A stretch of DNA of 18,100 nt, taken from the NCBI GenBank assembly GCA_004297235.1, contig SCUR01000234.1, positions 1 to 18,100 on the forward strand, written 5' to 3'. This document shows, piece by piece, positions 6,803 through 13,155 of the stretch (its first letter is position 1; every line of letters starts with the position of its first letter). The notes under the pieces were generated by a model that worked only from the letters and a program-made list of their open reading frames with translations, did no database searches and was not told the DNA's origin. The translations under genes and the position numbers were made by a program. This stretch comes from Candidatus Manganitrophaceae bacterium. GTDB lineage: Bacteria; Nitrospirota; Nitrospiria; SBBL01; Manganitrophaceae.

Positions 6803-7327
6803 ATGAAAAAGATAGGATTGCTCACAGCGGTTCTCTCCATGATTTTTGTCTTGAACGTGTTTGCACAGATCAAGCCGGAGCTCGATCCGATGAAGCCGAG
6901 GGTCCCGCCCGATATGATCGGAAAAGCCAAGGCGTTGAAGCCCCCCATTCCGGCGACCCCGGAGAATATCGCGGCGGGGAAGGAGCTCTTCAACGGAAAG
7001 GCGACCTGCTTTACCTGCCACGGCAACGAGGGAAAAGGGGACGGACCGGGCGCGATCGGAACCGCCGTCGGGCCGCGGAATTTTACCAATGCGGAATTTC
7101 ACAAGGCGAAGAGCTGCGGCGAGATGTTCTGGGTCGCTTCGAATGGAAGCAAAGGGGTTTTTGTTAAAAAAGATGCTCCCAGCAATCCCGAGGGATCGGG
7201 AATGGTCCCCTACCTGAACGGCCATAACTCCGACATCGGGCTCCAGGGGACCCCCACCGTCGATGAAGCGGAGCTCTGGAAGATCGTGCTCTATGAGCGG
7301 AGCCTCGGCGGGGGGAAGTGCGAGTAA
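6803..7327 (+). CDS. Secreted mono-haem cytochrome c
   Basis: 174 residues from ATG 6803, behind a strong GGAGGGAG. Residues 1-21 form a Sec signal (MKKIGLLTAVLSMIFVLNVFA), so the mature protein is periplasmic. One haem site, CFTCH (C69, C72, H73), sits in TPENIAAGKELFNGKATC, typical of class I small cytochromes. The distal Met ligand is probably in GSGMVPYLNG, and VDEAELWKIVLYERSL is the usual C-terminal helix. It likely shuttles electrons to or from a membrane or periplasmic oxidoreductase. None is encoded next to it, so the partner is unknown. It has about 60 residues more than a minimal cytochrome c, split between a Pro-rich N-terminal segment (about 22-50) and the loop after the haem. 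Confidence 0.9.
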   Translation: MKKIGLLTAVLSMIFVLNVFAQIKPELDPMKPRVPPDMIGKAKALKPPIPATPENIAAGKELFNGKATCFTCHGNEGKGDGPGAIGTAVGPRNFTNAEFHKAKSCGEMFWVASNGSKGVFVKKDAPSNPEGSGMVPYLNGHNSDIGLQGTPTVDEAELWKIVLYERSLGGGKCE

Positions 7328-7375
7328 ACACCCGAGGCGAACGCGCTCTGCGCTACTGTCGACTGTCTCGCTCAG

Positions 7376-7403
7376 GGAGACCGGCTTGCCGGGGCCGGTC
7401 TCC
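7376..7403. repeat. Perfect 10-bp inverted repeat over the ligase promoter
   Basis: GGAGACCGGC (7376-7385) and GCCGGTCTCC (7394-7403) are exact complements flanking the 8-nt spacer TTGCCGGG. No T-run follows, so it is a poor intrinsic terminator for the cytochrome gene. The spacer contains the -35 candidate TTGCCG of the next promoter, so a regulator operator is a reasonable alternative reading. Confidence 0.6.
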
Positions 7404-7414
7404 TGTGCTAGACT
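7386..7414 (+). promoter_or_regulatory. Candidate promoter for acyl-CoA ligase
   Basis: TTGCCG (7386-7391), a 17-nt spacer and TAGACT (7409-7414) with TGC just before it, giving an extended -10. The -35 lies in the centre of the inverted repeat 7376-7403. The predicted start near 7421 gives about a 42-nt leader. Confidence 0.45.
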
Positions 7415-7462
7415 CGCGTCCAGAGAACCGCAGCCCTACCCTTAACGATCGACCCGCTTCGG

Positions 7463-9007
7463 ATGATGACCTTTCCCGATCCACTTCGTTCGATCCCCGA
7501 CCTTCTCCGCCGGCAGGCGAAGCGCTTTCCCAACAAGACCTTTCTTTTCTTCAAAGAGCAGGAGGTGACCTACCGGCAGCTCGATGAGCGGACCGAGCGG
7601 ATCGCCGAGAATCTCGCCCGCTTTAAAATCGCTCCGGGGGACAGGGTCGCCCTTTTTCTTCCGAACATGCCGGAGTTTCTTTTCGCCTTTTTCGGCGTGC
7701 TGAAGCGGGGAGCGGTGGCGGTGCCGATCAACACCCAGTTGAAGGGGGAAGAGGCCGCCTACATCCTGCACAACTCCGAGAGCCGCGTGTTGATCACCAC
7801 GCCGGCCCTTTACGCCGCCGTCGAATCGAAGCGGGCGGCGCTGCCGCGGCTCGAAATGTTATTCCTCGTCGGCGAGCGGGCGGGGGCCGGGAAGGTTTTC
7901 TCTTCGCTTTACGTCGCCGGAGGGCCGCGCCCGGAGGAAAACATCCGGCCGGACAATCCGGCGGCGCTCATCTACACCTCCGGGACCACCGGAAGGCCGA
8001 AGGGGGTGATTCTCACCCACCGGAATTATCTCTTTGACACGGCGCAGTTTGTTCAGGCGACGCAGATGACCGAACAGGACCGCTTCCTCTGCATTCTCCC
8101 CCTCTTCCACGTCAACGGCCAGGTGGTGACCACGTTGGCTCCTCTTTTTTCAGGGGGGAGCATGGTCCTGATGGAGAAGTTTTCTCCCCAGGAGTTCTTC
8201 ATCACCTTGGAACGATTTCGCGCGACCGCCTTCTCCGGCGTTCCGACGATCTATGCGATTCTGCTGCATGCCGAAGAGGCGAAGGAGCACGACCTCTCTT
8301 CGCTCCGCTTCTGCATCTGCGGGGCGGCGCCGATGCCGGTGGAGCTCTTTCGAAAATTCGAAGAGAAATTCCGAGCCTTCATTCTCGAAGGGTATGGCTT
8401 GTCGGAGGGGACCTGCGTCTCCTCGGTCAACCCGCTCGGGGGGAAGCGGAAGATCGGCTCGATCGGGCTTTCCCTTCCCAATCAGGAGATGACGATCTTC
8501 AATGAGCGGGACGAGACGCTGCCGGCCGGGGAGGTCGGCGAGATCGGGGTCCGCGGTGAGAATGTCATGGCCGGCTATTTCAACGATCGGGAGGGGACCG
8601 AGGAGACGCTGCGCGGCGGGTGGCTTCATACCGGCGATCTCGGCTATCGGGACGAGGAGGGATACTACTTCATCGTCGGCCGAAAGAAGGAGATGATCAT
8701 CCGGGGAGGGGAGAATATTTATCCGAAAGAGATCGAGGAGCGGCTCTACAAACATCCCGATGTGTTGGAGGCGGCGGTGGTCGGCCTCCCCGACCCGATC
8801 TGGGGGGAAGAGGTGGCGGCCTTCATCGTCCCGAAGCGCGGACCGTCTCCGGCCCCTGAAACCATTTTGGCCTACTGCCGGGAGCATCTGGCGCGGTTCA
8901 AGTGTCCCACGCAGGTGGTCTTTGTGGAGCGGTTTCCGAAAACCGCCACGGGGAAGATCCAGAAGGCAAAGTTGAGAGAAGCCTACCTTCAGCGGGAGAA
9001 GAAGTGA
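7463..9007 (+). CDS. AMP-forming acyl-CoA synthetase (fatty or aryl acid CoA ligase)
   Basis: 514 residues, a normal length for class I adenylate-forming ligases, which activate a carboxylic acid to acyl-AMP and then acyl-CoA. All core motifs are present: P-loop YTSGTTGRPKG (Y171-G181), the ATP-binding GYGLSEGT, GWLHTGDLGYRDEEGYY, the hinge VGRKKEMIIRGGENIYPKEI, and the catalytic Lys K498 in PKTATGKIQK. The FLPNMPEF and LPLFHVNGQ segments resemble the medium/long-chain and 4-coumarate-type ligases (FadD/4CL). The exact substrate cannot be told. Start choice between ATG 7463 and 7466 is open because no strong ribosome site is visible. It overlaps the MaoC gene by 4 nt, so a hydration step on its product or a downstream intermediate is likely. 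Confidence 0.93.
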   Translation: MMTFPDPLRSIPDLLRRQAKRFPNKTFLFFKEQEVTYRQLDERTERIAENLARFKIAPGDRVALFLPNMPEFLFAFFGVLKRGAVAVPINTQLKGEEAAYILHNSESRVLITTPALYAAVESKRAALPRLEMLFLVGERAGAGKVFSSLYVAGGPRPEENIRPDNPAALIYTSGTTGRPKGVILTHRNYLFDTAQFVQATQMTEQDRFLCILPLFHVNGQVVTTLAPLFSGGSMVLMEKFSPQEFFITLERFRATAFSGVPTIYAILLHAEEAKEHDLSSLRFCICGAAPMPVELFRKFEEKFRAFILEGYGLSEGTCVSSVNPLGGKRKIGSIGLSLPNQEMTIFNERDETLPAGEVGEIGVRGENVMAGYFNDREGTEETLRGGWLHTGDLGYRDEEGYYFIVGRKKEMIIRGGENIYPKEIEERLYKHPDVLEAAVVGLPDPIWGEEVAAFIVPKRGPSPAPETILAYCREHLARFKCPTQVVFVERFPKTATGKIQKAKLREAYLQREKK

Positions 9008-9444
9008 CCGGCCGGTTCTTCGATGATTTCGAGAGGGGTGAGCAGTTTACCACGGAGGCCCGGACGATCGCCGAGGCCGACCTCGTCCGGTTCGCCGACC
9101 TCTCCGGAGATCATCACCGGCTTCACCTGGACGAAGCGTATGCGAAGACCACCCCCTTCGGCGGACGGATCGCGCATGGGATGCTGGGGCTCTCCATCGC
9201 ATCGGGCCTCTGGGTCCGTCTCGGTCTTCTGGAAGAGAGCATCCTCGCCTTTCTCGGGCTGGAGTGGACGTTTGTCGCGCCGGTCCGAATCGGCGATTCG
9301 GTGCGGGTCGTGATCACGGTGAAAGAGAAGAAAGCAAGCCGGCAGCCCGATCGAGGCGTTATCACCTTGCGGGCCGTCGTCCAAAATCAAAACGCCGAGA
9401 CGGTTCAAGAGGGGAGCTGGACGCTTTTGGTGAAGAGAAGATAA
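9004..9444 (+). CDS. MaoC-like (R)-enoyl-CoA hydratase
   Basis: 146 residues from GTG 9004, which shares GTGA with the ligase stop codon; GGGAG lies 8 nt upstream. It is a single-hotdog MaoC-domain protein. The catalytic Asp/His pair is D36 and H41 in SGDHHRLH, followed by GRIAHGML and the later strand of a MaoC hydratase. The family adds water to trans-2-enoyl-CoA to give (R)-3-hydroxyacyl-CoA, in beta-oxidation variants or in PHA supply. Translational coupling to the ligase suggests that both act on the same acyl chain. Confidence 0.88.
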   Translation: MTGRFFDDFERGEQFTTEARTIAEADLVRFADLSGDHHRLHLDEAYAKTTPFGGRIAHGMLGLSIASGLWVRLGLLEESILAFLGLEWTFVAPVRIGDSVRVVITVKEKKASRQPDRGVITLRAVVQNQNAETVQEGSWTLLVKRR

Positions 9445-9452
9445 AGAAGCGG

Positions 9453-9520
9453 TCAGCCATTCGCCGCCAGCTTTATGCTTGAAAGCCTTAAGCTGACGGC
9501 TGAGCGCTGAAGGGTGACGG
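9453..9520. repeat. Nested inverted repeat plus heptamer tandem repeat between convergent genes
   Basis: Four consecutive 7-bp units are visible: CTGACGG (9493-9499), CTGAGCG (9500-9506), CTGAAGG (9507-9513) and GTGACGG (9514-9520). Upstream inverted copies can pair with the array: TCAGCC (9453-9458) with GGCTGA (9498-9503), and CAGCTT (9468-9473) with AAGCTG (9490-9495). It lies in the 81-nt gap between the convergent MaoC and NHL genes. It may end transcription in both directions, though no T-run is seen. Confidence 0.65.
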
Positions 9521-9525
9521 CTACA

Positions 9526-10380
9526 TTATTTCAACGGAATCGTGAATGCTCGGTCCCCTTGGAAGGACGGGACGAGCAGCAGATTGTTTTTCCGGTCGAT
9601 GCCGATATCGGCGGGTGTTTTCAAGTTCTCCTGAAAGAGGGAGAGCTTCCCGTCGAGGGTCAGCTTGTAGATCTGCCCGCCGGTGTGGGAGGAGAAATAG
9701 AGATTGGCGGCCGAATCGAAGTCGATCCCGTCGAGATTTTTGAACGTCTGATCGACCAGCGGCTTGAGCGCTCCCGGCGGGGTGACCTCCGCGACTTTCC
9801 CGCTTCCCATGCTGACCATGATCAGACTGTTTGTTTTCGGATGGATGGCAAGGCCGTTCGGCTGGCCGAGCTGGGGCCCTTTCGCCACCATCGAGATGCG
9901 ATGCTCCCGGCTCGGATCGATCCGCGCGATGAACTCCGAGAAGGTATCCGAGACATAGAGATTCCCCTTCGCGTCATGGGTCAAGTCGTTGAGAAAGGTG
10001 GCGCCGAACTGGGAGAGATCGACGTCGTGCGCCAGCATTCCGCTGTTCTTGTCGTACCCTTTGACGTGATCGATGTCGGTCACATAGAGAATCTTCCCGA
10101 CGACGGCCATCCCTTTCGGCGCATGAAGCGGCCCCCCCTTCGTCGAATCGATGAACTTCATTTGGAGGACCTTGCCGCTCGGATCGAGCTTGGTGATGAA
10201 GCCGTTGTTGTCTTTGTCGATGGGAGAGCCGTTGATATTCGAGATGAAATAATTCCCCGTCTCCTCGTCGACGATAAAGCTCTCCGGCGTCGACAGGCCG
10301 GTGACCTCGAAGGCCGCGCCGGTCGAGAACGAGAGCAGCGTGAGCAGGACCGTCCAGCTGGAGAAAAACACCGTTCGCAT
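9526..10380 (-). CDS. Secreted NHL/SMP-30-like beta-propeller protein
   Basis: 284 residues. The minus-strand ATG at 10380 is preceded by GGAGGG. Residues 1-23 form a Sec signal (FFSSWTVLLTLLSFSTGAA), with no lipobox, so the mature protein is soluble and periplasmic or exported. The rest shows repeating propeller strands: ESFIVDEETGNYFISNING, GMAVVGKILYVTDIDHV, DLTHDAKGNLYVSDTFS, GLAIHPKTNSLIMVSMG, GIDFDSAANLYFSSHTGG and DIGIDRKNNLLLVPSF. That gives about six blades, as in SMP-30/gluconolactonase and NHL proteins. Asp and Asn residues at blade tops (LNDLTHDAKG, QPNGLAIH) could bind a metal, but I cannot show lactonase activity. It is transcribed alone from its own promoter. Confidence 0.85.
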   Translation of the reverse strand: MRTVFFSSWTVLLTLLSFSTGAAFEVTGLSTPESFIVDEETGNYFISNINGSPIDKDNNGFITKLDPSGKVLQMKFIDSTKGGPLHAPKGMAVVGKILYVTDIDHVKGYDKNSGMLAHDVDLSQFGATFLNDLTHDAKGNLYVSDTFSEFIARIDPSREHRISMVAKGPQLGQPNGLAIHPKTNSLIMVSMGSGKVAEVTPPGALKPLVDQTFKNLDGIDFDSAANLYFSSHTGGQIYKLTLDGKLSLFQENLKTPADIGIDRKNNLLLVPSFQGDRAFTIPLK

Positions 10381-10416
10381 AAACCCTCCTCATGAAGATC
10401 GGATCGTTTCGTCCCG

Positions 10417-10445
10417 ATTATACTTGCTCGACAAAGAGAAGTCGA
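10417..10445 (-). promoter_or_regulatory. Promoter of the NHL-repeat gene
   Basis: On the minus strand, TCGACT (10440-10445) and a perfect TATAAT (10417-10422) are separated by 17 nt. The predicted start is near 10410, leaving about a 30-nt leader that carries the GGAGGG ribosome site. Confidence 0.6.
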
Positions 10446-10466
10446 TAGCGGGAGGAGACGTTCGGT

Positions 10467-10973
10467 TTAGATCGCGTCTTCGACGATCCAGAAAAAATGA
10501 TTGGGGAGGATCTTTGCCAAGAAGAGATTTTTGTCTTTCTCATGATCGAAGATCCGCCGGTCGAGCGAATGTTTCGCGAAACGATTGTGAAAAATACGAA
10601 GGTGCTGTTGACCCGGCTTCCCTTCCAGAAGCGCGATCGCGCTGATTTCGGGATACTGTCCCACTTGGAGGGCCTCTTGAATGTAGCGGTGCTCCAGACC
10701 GGGCAATCCCCTTTTGTAGAGGATCGGCATGAATGGGACCTTATTCTTTTTGAACGATTTTGACCGCTTTTGGGCCAGTCTCAATTTGTCCTGGATTTCC
10801 GTGGAGGCGTCATATTCCAGAACGATGGCGACCACGGCTCCGTAAGGACTCTCGATCACAAAATCGGGAGGGGCCTTCTTTGTCGTGACCGTGGCTTTGT
10901 AACGGATCGAGAATCGTTTCAGATAATCCTGAAACGACGTCTCACCGGTTCTTCTTTCTTTCACTGTTTGCAT
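10467..10973 (-). CDS. Unknown protein overlapping lexA, possible PD-(D/E)xK-like fold
   Basis: 168 residues. The minus-strand ATG at 10971-10973 has AAGGA 6 nt upstream, and the gene overlaps the end of lexA by 32 nt. I do not recognise the family. It is basic and soluble, with no signal peptide or membrane span. The region around residues 36-55 has PDFVIES, then a hydrophobic strand AVVAIVLEYD, resembling the D-strand-(D/E)x layout of PD-(D/E)xK nucleases (D37, E53, D55). The usual Lys is missing, so the match is weak. Basic segments (QKRSKSFKKNK) would suit nucleic-acid contact. The overlap with lexA implies co-transcription and SOS induction, so a DNA-repair or damage role is inferred from context only. 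Confidence 0.75.
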   Translation of the reverse strand: MQTVKERRTGETSFQDYLKRFSIRYKATVTTKKAPPDFVIESPYGAVVAIVLEYDASTEIQDKLRLAQKRSKSFKKNKVPFMPILYKRGLPGLEHRYIQEALQVGQYPEISAIALLEGKPGQQHLRIFHNRFAKHSLDRRIFDHEKDKNLFLAKILPNHFFWIVEDAI

Positions 10974-11580
10974 CGTACATCCTTAATACGGCGACCACCT
11001 TTCCTAAAACTTGAACCGATTGATCCTTTTTGACGATGATCGGCTTCATCTTGGGATGGGCGGGGGATAAGATCACTTCTCCTCTTTTCTTCGAAAAATA
11101 TTTGAGCGTCGCTTCTCCGTCGACGAGCACGACGGACAGCGTGCCGTTCTCCACCGTCGGCTGCCGCTGCACCACCACGTAATCGCCTTCGGCGATGTGC
11201 GCGCCGATCATGCTTTCTCCCTTTACGCGAAGGACAAACGCCGTTTCCTCGGCGCCGACCACCGGATCGACCAGGATCTCTCCCTCGATATTCTCCTCCG
11301 AGAGAAGCGGGAGTCCGGCGCGAACGGTGCCGACGATCGGGAGCAGGTGGCCTTTGCGCTGGGGAGGGCGATGAATCCGGATCGCCCGGGGTTGTCCGGG
11401 GAGGCGTTGGATCACCCCTTTCCGGACCAGCGCATCGAGGTGTTTCTTCGCCCCCTTCGGTCCCGCCAACTGAAAATGCCGCGCAACTTCGCGAACGGTC
11501 GGAGGGAATCCGTGCTCCTCCAAATGGCGTTGCAAATATTGAAAGATGGCCTGCTGTCGTTTTGTAAGAGCGGTTTCCAC
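10942..11580 (-). CDS. lexA: LexA repressor
   Basis: 212 residues from GTG 11580. This start is chosen over the in-frame ATG 11631 because GGAAAAG lies just upstream and the predicted transcription start (about 11625) falls inside the longer frame. The N-terminal winged helix (LTKRQQAIFQYLQRHLEEHG, then FPPTVREVARHFQ) is the DNA-binding domain. The cleavage site is A88-G89 (TVRAGLP), the catalytic Ser is S123 (GESM) and the Lys is K160 (ATLKYF). The A-S and S-K spacings (35 and 37 residues) equal those of the E. coli protein, so RecA-stimulated self-cleavage is expected. The recognition helix reads TVREVARHFQLAGPKG rather than the E. coli-type SRAEIAQRLGF, in line with an unusual operator. 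An overlapping unknown gene follows. Confidence 0.95.
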   Translation of the reverse strand: METALTKRQQAIFQYLQRHLEEHGFPPTVREVARHFQLAGPKGAKKHLDALVRKGVIQRLPGQPRAIRIHRPPQRKGHLLPIVGTVRAGLPLLSEENIEGEILVDPVVGAEETAFVLRVKGESMIGAHIAEGDYVVVQRQPTVENGTLSVVLVDGEATLKYFSKKRGEVILSPAHPKMKPIIVKKDQSVQVLGKVVAVLRMYDANSERKKNR

Positions 11581-11596
11581 GATCGCTTTTCCGAAA

Positions 11597-11614
11597 GGTC
11601 TACACCTGTAGGCC
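11597..11614. promoter_or_regulatory. Candidate LexA box, CTACA-N2-TGTAG
   Basis: GGTCTACACCTGTAGGCC is an imperfect palindrome with perfect CTACA/TGTAG arms around CC and outer GG/CC pairs. It sits between the predicted lexA transcription start and its GTG start, where an autoregulatory site would act as a roadblock. It does not match the E. coli (CTG-N10-CAG) or Gram-positive (GAAC-N4-GTTC) box. Confidence 0.55.
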
Positions 11615-11631
11615 TGCTGTGGCGCGACCAC

Positions 11632-11660
11632 ATCCTAAAGATTTTTCGGTTCGTTGTCAA
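11632..11660 (-). promoter_or_regulatory. lexA promoter
   Basis: On the minus strand, TTGACA (11655-11660) and TAGGAT (11632-11637) are separated by 17 nt, with a predicted start near 11625. The LexA-box candidate lies about 10 to 28 nt downstream of that start. The promoter is divergent from the receiver-gene promoter at 11729. Confidence 0.65.
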
Positions 11661-11728
11661 GGCGGGATTTTAAGCGGCGATCCGGCCGCGAGCGAATCCC
11701 TAAGGTCCATCCTACTTCGGCCATTTTA

Positions 11729-11756
11729 TTGACAAAAGGGCTTTTTATGTTATCCT
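11729..11756 (+). promoter_or_regulatory. Extended -10 promoter for the receiver/HD-GYP unit
   Basis: TTGACA (11729-11734), a 16-nt spacer and TATCCT (11751-11756) preceded by TGT (11748-11750), giving an extended -10. The transcription start should fall near 11763, about 14 nt before ATG 11777, so the leader is short but includes the GGAG ribosome site. Confidence 0.6.
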
Positions 11757-11776
11757 TTTTCCACCGGAGCAGCCGA

Positions 11777-12145
11777 ATGAAGAAGATCTTGATCGCCGAT
11801 GATGAAGTTCCGATCCGCCTCCTGATCCACAGCACGTTGGAAAGCGACGAATACCACATTATCGAATCCGAGAACGGCCCGGAAACGGTCGAAAAATGTC
11901 TGGAAGAGAGGCCCGATCTTTTGATTCTCGATCTGATGATGCCGGGGATCGGCGGAGAGGAAGTTTGCAAAAAGGTCCGATCGGATCCTCGAATGAAATC
12001 GATCTCGATCATTATCTTGACCGGAAGAGGGAAGCTCTCGGAGGATGAAGCGGAAGCCTTCAACGCCGATTTCTATCTGACCAAACCATTCAGTCCCCTC
12101 GAACTGCTCGATTGCGTCAGCAAAGTCCTAAACCGTAAAAGGTGA
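11777..12145 (+). CDS. Stand-alone receiver-domain response regulator
   Basis: 122 residues from ATG 11777, with GGAG 7 nt upstream. The in-frame opening back to 11654 precedes the promoter and is not used. It is a complete REC domain: acidic pair D8-D9, phospho-acceptor D52 in LLILDLMMPG, Thr in IIILTGRGK and Lys in YLTKPFSP. There is no output domain, so it is of the CheY/Spo0F type. It lies 30 nt upstream of the HD-GYP gene. REC and HD-GYP domains are often fused in one protein (RpfG type), so here they probably form a split two-protein version in which the phosphorylated regulator controls c-di-GMP hydrolysis. No sensor kinase is adjacent. Confidence 0.9.
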   Translation: MKKILIADDEVPIRLLIHSTLESDEYHIIESENGPETVEKCLEERPDLLILDLMMPGIGGEEVCKKVRSDPRMKSISIIILTGRGKLSEDEAEAFNADFYLTKPFSPLELLDCVSKVLNRKR

Positions 12146-12175
12146 TTGATTCCGCCCGGCGCGGAAAGGGGAGTG

Positions 12176-13003
12176 ATGGAGCTTTCTTCCGTTGATCGAG
12201 AGCTGGAGCGGTATCTTCGCGAGGAATTCGGTTATTCCGGAACGCAGCTCGCCTATGTCCTTCGCGACCTGAAGATCCTGCTGAAAAGAGAAAAACTGAA
12301 GATCCATGAGCTGGAAACGGCCTACCAGCAGATGCTGCGGTATGCCGAGGATCTTCGGAAGAGCTATCTGCATGAGCGCCAACAAACCGAAAAACTGATC
12401 CAGAGCCAGAAGGCGACCACCATCACGCTCGCCAAAGCGATTGAGAAGCGAGACCGCTACACCGGCGGGCATACCGATCGGGTCACGGAGTATGCGATCC
12501 TTACCGCGAAACAGCTGAACTGGTCGCAGGAACGGCTGGCCGTTCTGGAGTTGGCGGGACATCTCCATGACGTCGGAAAAATCGGGGTTCCCGACGCCGT
12601 CCTGAACAAGCCGGGCAAGCTGACGGTGGAAGAGTTTGAGATGATGAAAGCCCATCCGGAGATCGGGGAGCAGATCATCCGGGGCATCGATTTTCTGGAA
12701 GCGTTGATTCCGTATGTGCTCTATCATCACGAGCGTTACGATGGGAAGGGCTATCCCAAAGGGCTCTCCGGCGATGCGATCCCGATTGAAGGAAGGCTGC
12801 TGGCCGTTTCCGATACCTTTGACGCGATGACGAGCAGCCGCCCCTACCGAAAACAGCTCGACCCCGAGCGCGCCATCGACGAGATCAAGCGTTGCTCGGG
12901 AACGCAATTCGATCCGAAAATCGTCGGCGCGTTCTTGGAAATTTGGACCTCCGGCCTGCTTGATCCGGTGCTGGTGGAGCCGCCTCACCCTCCTCTCTCC
13001 TAA
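12176..13003 (+). CDS. HD-GYP c-di-GMP phosphodiesterase
   Basis: 275 residues from ATG 12176, behind AAGGGGAG. An in-frame TTG at 12146 would add ten residues and lacks a ribosome site. Residues about 20-95 form a charged helical, probably coiled-coil, segment (LKREKLKIHELETAYQQML) for dimerisation. The HD-GYP domain follows: GGHTDRV, HDVGKIGVPD (H131-D132), KAHPEIGEQI, HHERYDGKGYP (H184-H185-E186 and G192-Y193-P194), GRLLAVSDTFDAMTSSRPYR. All metal ligands and the GYP motif are present, so hydrolysis of c-di-GMP is expected. It is co-transcribed with the receiver protein upstream. There is no clear terminator after its stop codon. Confidence 0.93.
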   Translation: MELSSVDRELERYLREEFGYSGTQLAYVLRDLKILLKREKLKIHELETAYQQMLRYAEDLRKSYLHERQQTEKLIQSQKATTITLAKAIEKRDRYTGGHTDRVTEYAILTAKQLNWSQERLAVLELAGHLHDVGKIGVPDAVLNKPGKLTVEEFEMMKAHPEIGEQIIRGIDFLEALIPYVLYHHERYDGKGYPKGLSGDAIPIEGRLLAVSDTFDAMTSSRPYRKQLDPERAIDEIKRCSGTQFDPKIVGAFLEIWTSGLLDPVLVEPPHPPLS

Positions 13004-13100
13004 AAATCGTTTTTCCCTTCTCCTGCGAATTTGACAACATCCCATACCGGTACCCAAAAGGCCGCTTCCCCGTCCGCCGCGTCTCCCGCGGGCAAATTTC

Positions 13101-13130
13101 TTGACAACCCAAAGAGCAACCTGTTAACCT
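13101..13130 (+). promoter_or_regulatory. Promoter of the one-carbon operon
   Basis: TTGACA (13101-13106) and TAACCT (13125-13130) with TGT just before it (13122-13124), an extended -10 like those at 5602 and 11729. The spacer is 18 nt. The transcription start should fall near 13137. A second TTGACAAC at 13031-13038 shares flanking sequence but has no matching -10. Confidence 0.5.
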
Positions 13131-13155
13131 GAAAAACAAATCGGGACAATGCATT

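Noticed and set aside
11581..11631. N-terminal extension of LexA from ATG 11631
   Set aside because: It would lie at or before the predicted transcription start, and the domain alignment begins at GTG 11580 with a ribosome site.
13077..13091. CCGCG/CGCGG hairpin as terminator for the HD-GYP gene
   Set aside because: The stem is only 5 bp and no T-run follows.
13004..13155. 6S RNA, which precedes the fthC homologue ygfA in gamma-proteobacteria
   Set aside because: Only 152 nt are free, a promoter sits inside at 13101-13130, and no long hairpin with a central bubble is visible.
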